Of a DNA stretch of 9,900 bases, positions 6,379 to 9,900 are shown one piece after another. How positions within the stretch are numbered: position 1 is the stretch's first letter; each line of letters opens with the position of its first letter. This DNA is from Candidatus Cloacimonadota bacterium (GTDB lineage: Bacteria > Cloacimonadota > Cloacimonadia > Cloacimonadales > Cloacimonadaceae). The DNA is taken from contig VGPI01000067.1 in assembly GCA_016875595.1 (NCBI GenBank), positions 1 to 9,900 of the forward strand, given 5' to 3'. The notes under the pieces are model-generated. The model was not told the origin of the DNA. It worked only from the letters and a program-made list of their open reading frames with translations, and made no database searches. The position numbers and the translations under genes are program-made.

Positions 6379-6397
6379 TTTGGAGCGCTTTCTCTTT
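6379..6397 (-). repeat. Degenerate half-copy of the dispersed palindromic element between ispF and mobB
   Basis: The plus strand reads GGAGCGCTTTCTCTTTGAG here, close to the copy at 1341-1361, which starts GGAGCGCTTTCCCTCAGCG. They agree at about 15 of 19 positions. The second stem arm is lost, so no hairpin forms. It occupies most of the 31-bp intergenic gap. Common ancestry is plausible, but the match is short. Confidence 0.35.
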
Positions 6398-6402
6398 GAG
6401 AT

Positions 6403-6870
6403 CTATATCAGTAGCGCAATGCAATCGGCCGAGATGCCGTCACCGCTACCGGTAAATCCCAGTCCTTCTTCGGTGGTGGCTTTGACCGAAACAGCGCTGA
6501 GCTCCACCTGGAGATCCTCTGCCAGATTTGCTCTCATTTCACTTACAAAGGCGAGTAACCGTGGTGCCTGCGCACAGATGGTGGTGTCGATATTGCTCAC
6601 CTTGTAACCGGAGGACTGGATGAGTTCCAGCGTCTTACGGAGCAGGATACGGCTGTCGATATCCTTGTACGCAATGTCGTTATCCGGAAAGAGAGTGCCA
6701 ATATCTCCCAGGGCAGCCGCGCCTAAAAGCGCATCAATGACGCTATGGATCAGGACATCGGCATCGGAATGACCTCGCAATCCCTTGTGAAAAGGAACAT
6801 GTACGCCACCCAGGATGAGCGGTCGGCCGGTGACCAGCCGGTGCACGTCATATCCAAAGCCAACCCGCAT
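6403..6870 (-). CDS. ispF: IspF, 2-C-methyl-D-erythritol 2,4-cyclodiphosphate synthase
   Basis: The protein is 155 aa, the normal family length. IspF cyclises CDP-methylerythritol 2-phosphate, releasing CMP, in the MEP pathway; the enzyme is a homotrimer with active sites at subunit interfaces. The metal ligands D8, H10 (GYDVH) and H42 (IHSV) are in place, followed by GDIGTLFPDND (55-65) and the signature ATTEEGLGFTGSGDGI (131-146). The ATG at 6870 lies 3 bp after the stop of the glmS-type gene, with GGTGGA seven nt upstream inside that gene's end, so the two are probably co-translated. The gene ends 31 bp before mobB. Together with ispD upstream it supplies the MEP genes of this operon. Nothing is missing or unusual in the protein. 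Confidence 0.96.
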   Translation of the reverse strand: MRVGFGYDVHRLVTGRPLILGGVHVPFHKGLRGHSDADVLIHSVIDALLGAAALGDIGTLFPDNDIAYKDIDSRILLRKTLELIQSSGYKVSNIDTTICAQAPRLLAFVSEMRANLAEDLQVELSAVSVKATTEEGLGFTGSGDGISADCIALLI

Positions 6871-6873
6871 TGC

Positions 6874-9669
6874 TCAATCCACCGTTATCGATTTGGACAC
6901 ATTCTTCGGGACATCGGGATGGACGCCGTGATCGAGCGCTTTGAGTCGGTCGAGCTTGGTCAGTTTACGGACGCTCATCTTCAGTGCCAGCAGTTGCAGG
7001 ACGATTGTGGCGGAGAAACAGGTCATCAGAGTATCGCCGGTCTTGGGCAGGAAGATATAGCCCCAAGCATAGTAACTGTCTTCATTGGGATTGGTGCTGG
7101 CGTTTTTGAGCAGTTTGTCATTCTCCTCGGCGATGACGAAAGTATTGGCTCCCCTGATCTTATGCGTATTGATCTGGGAAATGGTCAGATTGACGTCCCG
7201 TTCGTCCGGGCCGGTCACATAGATCAATGGGTAGTTACGGTAAAGCGCCTCAAAGAAATCGTGTTCCGAGACCACTTCATTGAAGAGATGCGTACCTTCG
7301 TCGGACAGGTTGAATGGCAGATTGCGGGTAAACATGAAAGCCCCCAATGCCTTGAAGATCTCCTTGACTTCCTGGTGAGGGATGTTCCGCGCCGTTGCCA
7401 GATCATCGATATGATCGATCAGGTCACTGAAGCTGCGGACAAAACTGCGGACATGCTTGAAGCCGAAGACTGTGTTTTTGCCGAGGATGGTATTGGGACC
7501 ATGCTTAAATTCACTTGCCTCCCTGCCTTCGGCATGATTGAGCACGGTCTCTCTGATCTTGAGTGCGCCTTCCATTGCCACCCCGCTGATCTTGGTGGCG
7601 AGGATATGCAGCGAGGGTTCCATATACACCTTGGCTGCGACATTATCGATGATATCCCCGGTGCTTTCGATGGTCTCCTTGAGGAGCAACGGGACATCAT
7701 ACAGCAGCTTGAACCGGCGTTTCAACATCTCGGAATGGATGTGTTTCCGGTCTGCTTCGGAGGTCATCAGCTCGGGATGTTCATGCTTCATCTCGGCGGT
7801 TTTCAGTGCCAGATAATAGAACAGCGTGATCTGGTTCATAAAGCTCTTGGTTGCAGGGACGGCGATCTCCGGACCGCAGAGGATGGGGATGGCAACGTCG
7901 CTCTTCTCCTGGCCCAATGTGGAATTCATATTGTTAACCAAAACCACCTTGCTTACGTCGAGTTTCATCTTGTCGATATCATTGAAGATATCGATCAAAT
8001 CCTTGGTTTCGCCACTTTGGGATACCCCGATGATCAGGTCATTGTCTTTAATACTATTGGAGTATTCACCCCGGAAGTCACCCGGCAGGATGGGTATGAT
8101 CTCCACCCGGGCGATCTCATTGAAGAATTGAGCCGCCACCTTGGTGGCGTGAAAGGAGGTGCCACAGGCAATCGTATAGGCGTTGCGGTTATTGCTGATC
8201 GTGTTGCGTACCTTCTCCAGGAATCGCTCCACCCCGCTGTTAAAGTCCGCCACATCCTCCGCTTCAACGAGCGAATCCAAAGCCTTGGCAAGCAGGAGGC
8301 GTCTTTTGTCGAAGGTATTGCCCAGCAGATCGATGAAGACGTTCTTTTCGCTGGAGAAGAAGTACTTTTTGACAAAGTCCTCCTTCACTGTCTCGTCATA
8401 GATCTCCCGGTAAAACTGAGGCAGGGTTTGATAGAACCGGGTTACCGCATCGGTCTCGACCATTTTATCGAATAATGCCAGTTTCTGCTCATAATCCTCA
8501 GACTGCAAGATTGAATGCATCTGAGGAGTGAATTCGCGGTCGAAACCATGCTGTTTCAATAGCAGTTGCATGCGCTTTCCGGTATTTGATCCGCCCTGGA
8601 AGAGCTTGACCAGTTTGCCGGTTGATTCGGGCTGGGCATGGATCTCCTGCTCCATAAAGTAGTTGTATTCCGGGAGCAGTTCCACATCCTCGGCCCGGAG
8701 CTTTGAATAGACCGGTTTGGCAAAGATGGGATCACCGGCTTGATATACTTCGTCCGACTGGCTGGGGCGTTTGAAACATAAGGACCTTTGAGCATAGATC
8801 TGATGGTTGGTGGCGGAATATTCCATGAACTCGCCTTCCCGGAACGGGATCAGGGTTTTCGTGTACCGCAGGACAGCGGTCAGATCGGAGGAAGCCAGGG
8901 CAAAACGCTGACCCTCCAGTTCCCCGATTCCAAAGTATAAACTGCTGCCGGCTTTGATGGCATACATCGTATGGGTAAGGGGATCGACCACCACGGCGGC
9001 ATAGGAGCCGATCATTTTATCCGCCGCCTGGATGATGGCTGCCCGCATGGCTGTTTTGCGGCCCTCCGGGCTGGCCGGATTTCCAGTTTTGTCCATCTCT
9101 ACGTCGAAATAGTGTTCAATGGTATGCACCAGCATCTCGCCATCGTTGTCCGAAACAACCGCATGGCCTTCCTGCTGGAGGAATTGCTTCAGTTCCCGGG
9201 TATTGGTGATATTACCGTTGTGAGCGCCGTAGATGTGTCGTTTGCATTTCACTTCATGCGGCTGGGCATTGAGTTTGTTCACATACCCAAAGGTTGCCCA
9301 CCGCACTTGTCCACAGAACATCAGCCCGCCCTGGCTTTCGATCCCCAGGGTCTTGACTAAGGTGCTGGGAGCTCCGACGTCCTTGAACAGAGCGATCTTG
9401 GCCTGATCATCCTGAAAGATGGCGCCGGTGGAATCATAACCCCGATATTCCAGTGCCTTTAAGAGCACCGAGGCATATTTACCCAGGTTGAGCGTTACTT
9501 TCTGCATACTCAAACCAAGCACCCCGCAACCTATTCCCAATACCGGAATGGGGAGCCTCCACCGGAATCTTGCCAGTCCCCTCAAAATCACAGCAAGGGC
9601 GCTGTGGAAAGACGCCTTTACAACCAGACCTGCTCTCCGAATACCTGTTCTTATACAACTCTGTGGCAT
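6874..9669 (-). CDS. glmS: Enlarged GlmS-type glutamine--fructose-6-phosphate aminotransferase with N-terminal extension
   Basis: The predicted protein is 931 aa, against about 609 for E. coli GlmS. The family makes glucosamine-6-phosphate from fructose-6-phosphate and glutamine for cell-envelope sugars. The glutaminase domain shows CGVLGL (Cys48), EYRGYDSTG, RWAT (123-126) and HNG (150-152), then the MEQEIHAQP linker (339-347). SIS domain 1 shows ACGTSFHA and SQSGET (550-555); SIS domain 2 shows EGALK (700-704) and KHGP (722-725). The C-terminus is KSITVD, with the lysine that forms a Schiff base in GlmS. Extra length lies mainly between the linker and SIS1 (~110 aa) and after KHGP (~105 aa). 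The glutaminase needs a free N-terminal Cys, yet 46 codons separate the start from it. I chose ATG 9669 because AAGGGA lies 5 nt upstream, right after the ispD stop. A TTG at 9540, four residues before Cys, is an alternative. Family assignment is strong; the true start is uncertain. Confidence 0.88.
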   Translation of the reverse strand: MPQSCIRTGIRRAGLVVKASFHSALAVILRGLARFRWRLPIPVLGIGCGVLGLSMQKVTLNLGKYASVLLKALEYRGYDSTGAIFQDDQAKIALFKDVGAPSTLVKTLGIESQGGLMFCGQVRWATFGYVNKLNAQPHEVKCKRHIYGAHNGNITNTRELKQFLQQEGHAVVSDNDGEMLVHTIEHYFDVEMDKTGNPASPEGRKTAMRAAIIQAADKMIGSYAAVVVDPLTHTMYAIKAGSSLYFGIGELEGQRFALASSDLTAVLRYTKTLIPFREGEFMEYSATNHQIYAQRSLCFKRPSQSDEVYQAGDPIFAKPVYSKLRAEDVELLPEYNYFMEQEIHAQPESTGKLVKLFQGGSNTGKRMQLLLKQHGFDREFTPQMHSILQSEDYEQKLALFDKMVETDAVTRFYQTLPQFYREIYDETVKEDFVKKYFFSSEKNVFIDLLGNTFDKRRLLLAKALDSLVEAEDVADFNSGVERFLEKVRNTISNNRNAYTIACGTSFHATKVAAQFFNEIARVEIIPILPGDFRGEYSNSIKDNDLIIGVSQSGETKDLIDIFNDIDKMKLDVSKVVLVNNMNSTLGQEKSDVAIPILCGPEIAVPATKSFMNQITLFYYLALKTAEMKHEHPELMTSEADRKHIHSEMLKRRFKLLYDVPLLLKETIESTGDIIDNVAAKVYMEPSLHILATKISGVAMEGALKIRETVLNHAEGREASEFKHGPNTILGKNTVFGFKHVRSFVRSFSDLIDHIDDLATARNIPHQEVKEIFKALGAFMFTRNLPFNLSDEGTHLFNEVVSEHDFFEALYRNYPLIYVTGPDERDVNLTISQINTHKIRGANTFVIAEENDKLLKNASTNPNEDSYYAWGYIFLPKTGDTLMTCFSATIVLQLLALKMSVRKLTKLDRLKALDHGVHPDVPKNVSKSITVD
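9529..9666 (-). other. Probable 138-bp in-frame insertion between the glmS start codon and its catalytic Cys codon
   Basis: This segment fills the space between the ATG and the TGC of the CGVLGL motif, exactly 46 codons with no stop. Without it the gene would read ATG TGC GGG, the normal family start, at good distance from AAGGGA. The encoded peptide has no acidic residues and eight Arg or Lys, unlike the rest of the protein, and matches no part of GlmS. The segment contains a 6-bp hairpin (9589-9606), a short ATTCC/GGAAT hairpin near its 3' end, and CCGGAAT repeated twice on the plus strand. The insertion reading is an inference; the flanking geometry is directly visible. Confidence 0.5.
9589..9606 (-). 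repeat. 6-bp perfect hairpin within the glmS N-terminal extension
   Basis: The arms CACAGC and GCTGTG flank a 6-nt loop. On the minus strand ATTTT follows directly, so it could act as a weak ispD terminator or attenuator. The run of T is short and the reading frame passes through it, so it is more likely structure internal to the suspected insertion. Confidence 0.4.
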
Positions 9670-9674
9670 CTTTT

Positions 9675-9681
9675 TCCCTTT
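9675..9681 (-). promoter_or_regulatory. Ribosome binding site for the glmS-type gene
   Basis: The minus strand carries AAAGGGA ending 5 nt before the ATG at 9669, and it overlaps the last bases of the ispD stop codon. This is the best Shine-Dalgarno match upstream of the catalytic cysteine, and it favours initiation at 9669 even though that adds 47 residues before the cysteine. Confidence 0.6.
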
Positions 9682-9900
9682 ATCTGGTGTTTTCATTTGA
9701 ATCGACCTCATCAAATAAGGTAAACATAACTTCCATGATCGCCAAATCAATTGCCGTGGTCAACTTGATATTGACTCCCGAATCGCTGACGGTGTAAACA
9801 GGATGACCGTAAAACTCGACTACCGAGGCATCGTCGGTAAATGCCACCCGATCGGTTGATGCCCTGTCGTAACAGGATCTGATCAATTGATAGGTAAAGG
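9680..9900 (-). CDS. ispD: IspD, 2-C-methyl-D-erythritol 4-phosphate cytidylyltransferase (3' end only)
   Basis: Only the C-terminal ~73 residues are present; the gene runs off the high-coordinate edge. The visible part reads FTYQLIRSCYDRA, then FTDDASVVE, then NIKLTTAIDLAIME. These match the IspD C-terminal block, in which TDDAS shapes the active site and the NIK(L/I)TT segment contacts methylerythritol phosphate. IspD couples CTP to MEP, the third step of the MEP isoprenoid pathway, in the cytoplasm. The TAA stop lies 10 bp before the preferred start of the glmS-type gene, and ispF follows that gene, so the two MEP genes bracket an amino-sugar gene. Identification is confident despite truncation. 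Nothing can be said about its start or promoter. Confidence 0.88.
   Translation of the reverse strand, partial: FTYQLIRSCYDRASTDRVAFTDDASVVEFYGHPVYTVSDSGVNIKLTTAIDLAIMEVMFTLFDEVDSNENTR

Noticed and set aside
6372..6402. TPP riboswitch or other leader before the mobB-thiF-thiS genes
   Set aside because: The gap is only 31 bp and mostly a degenerate repeat; there is no room for a riboswitch.
6745..8475. 576-codon open frame on the plus strand
   Set aside because: It lies antisense to the well-supported glmS and ispF genes, has no recognisable domain and is rich in residues expected from reversed codons.
9529..9666. glmS self-cleaving ribozyme upstream of the glmS-type gene
   Set aside because: An AGCGCC string is present, but the conserved ribozyme core (GACGAGG and the following ATCGA and CGGCGG elements) is absent.

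Overview
This window is bacterial, gene-dense, and reads entirely on the minus strand. It holds nine complete genes and the 3' end of a tenth. The proteins suggest a Gram-negative anaerobe: a lipoprotein, a Sec-exported protein that looks like an outer-membrane barrel, the MEP isoprenoid enzymes, and a large radical-SAM fusion protein. I lean towards the FCB side of the tree, perhaps Cloacimonadota, but this is a low-confidence impression from protein style, not a measured placement.

In transcription order (high to low coordinates) the first block is compact: the end of ispD (9900-9680), an unusually long glmS-type aminotransferase (9669-6874), ispF (6870-6403), a MobB-like GTPase (6371-5562), a ThiF/MoeB-type adenylyltransferase (5569-4898) and a ThiS/MoaD-type sulfur carrier (4901-4698). 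Gaps are 10, 3 and 31 bp, followed by overlaps of 8 and 4 bp, so this looks like one transcription unit. It couples isoprenoid precursor synthesis, amino-sugar synthesis and a sulfur-carrier or cofactor module. The second block is looser: an exported barrel-like protein (4643-3984), a 42-bp tandem repeat array (about 3802-3980), a fused radical-SAM/DUF2344 protein (3782-1161), a small DUF4878-type lipoprotein (1026-673) and a YiiX-like NlpC/P60 hydrolase (707-15). No gap between genes exceeds 300 bp. The largest, 201 bp, is almost entirely the repeat array.

The most interesting content is a family of short palindromic elements. The array contains four complete 42-bp units, each with a 7-bp hairpin. 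Neighbouring units alternate between two stem versions that differ by a compensatory base-pair change. Related copies lie inside protein-coding genes without breaking the frame: three in the radical-SAM gene and one degenerate copy in mobB. A further fragment lies between ispF and mobB. Two unrelated palindromes occur as well, one in frame in the signal-peptide region of the YiiX-like gene and one between genes. The glmS-type gene carries what looks like a separate 138-bp in-frame insertion exactly between its start codon and the codon of its catalytic N-terminal cysteine. Together these resemble the in-frame palindromic elements known from Rickettsia, but with different sequences.
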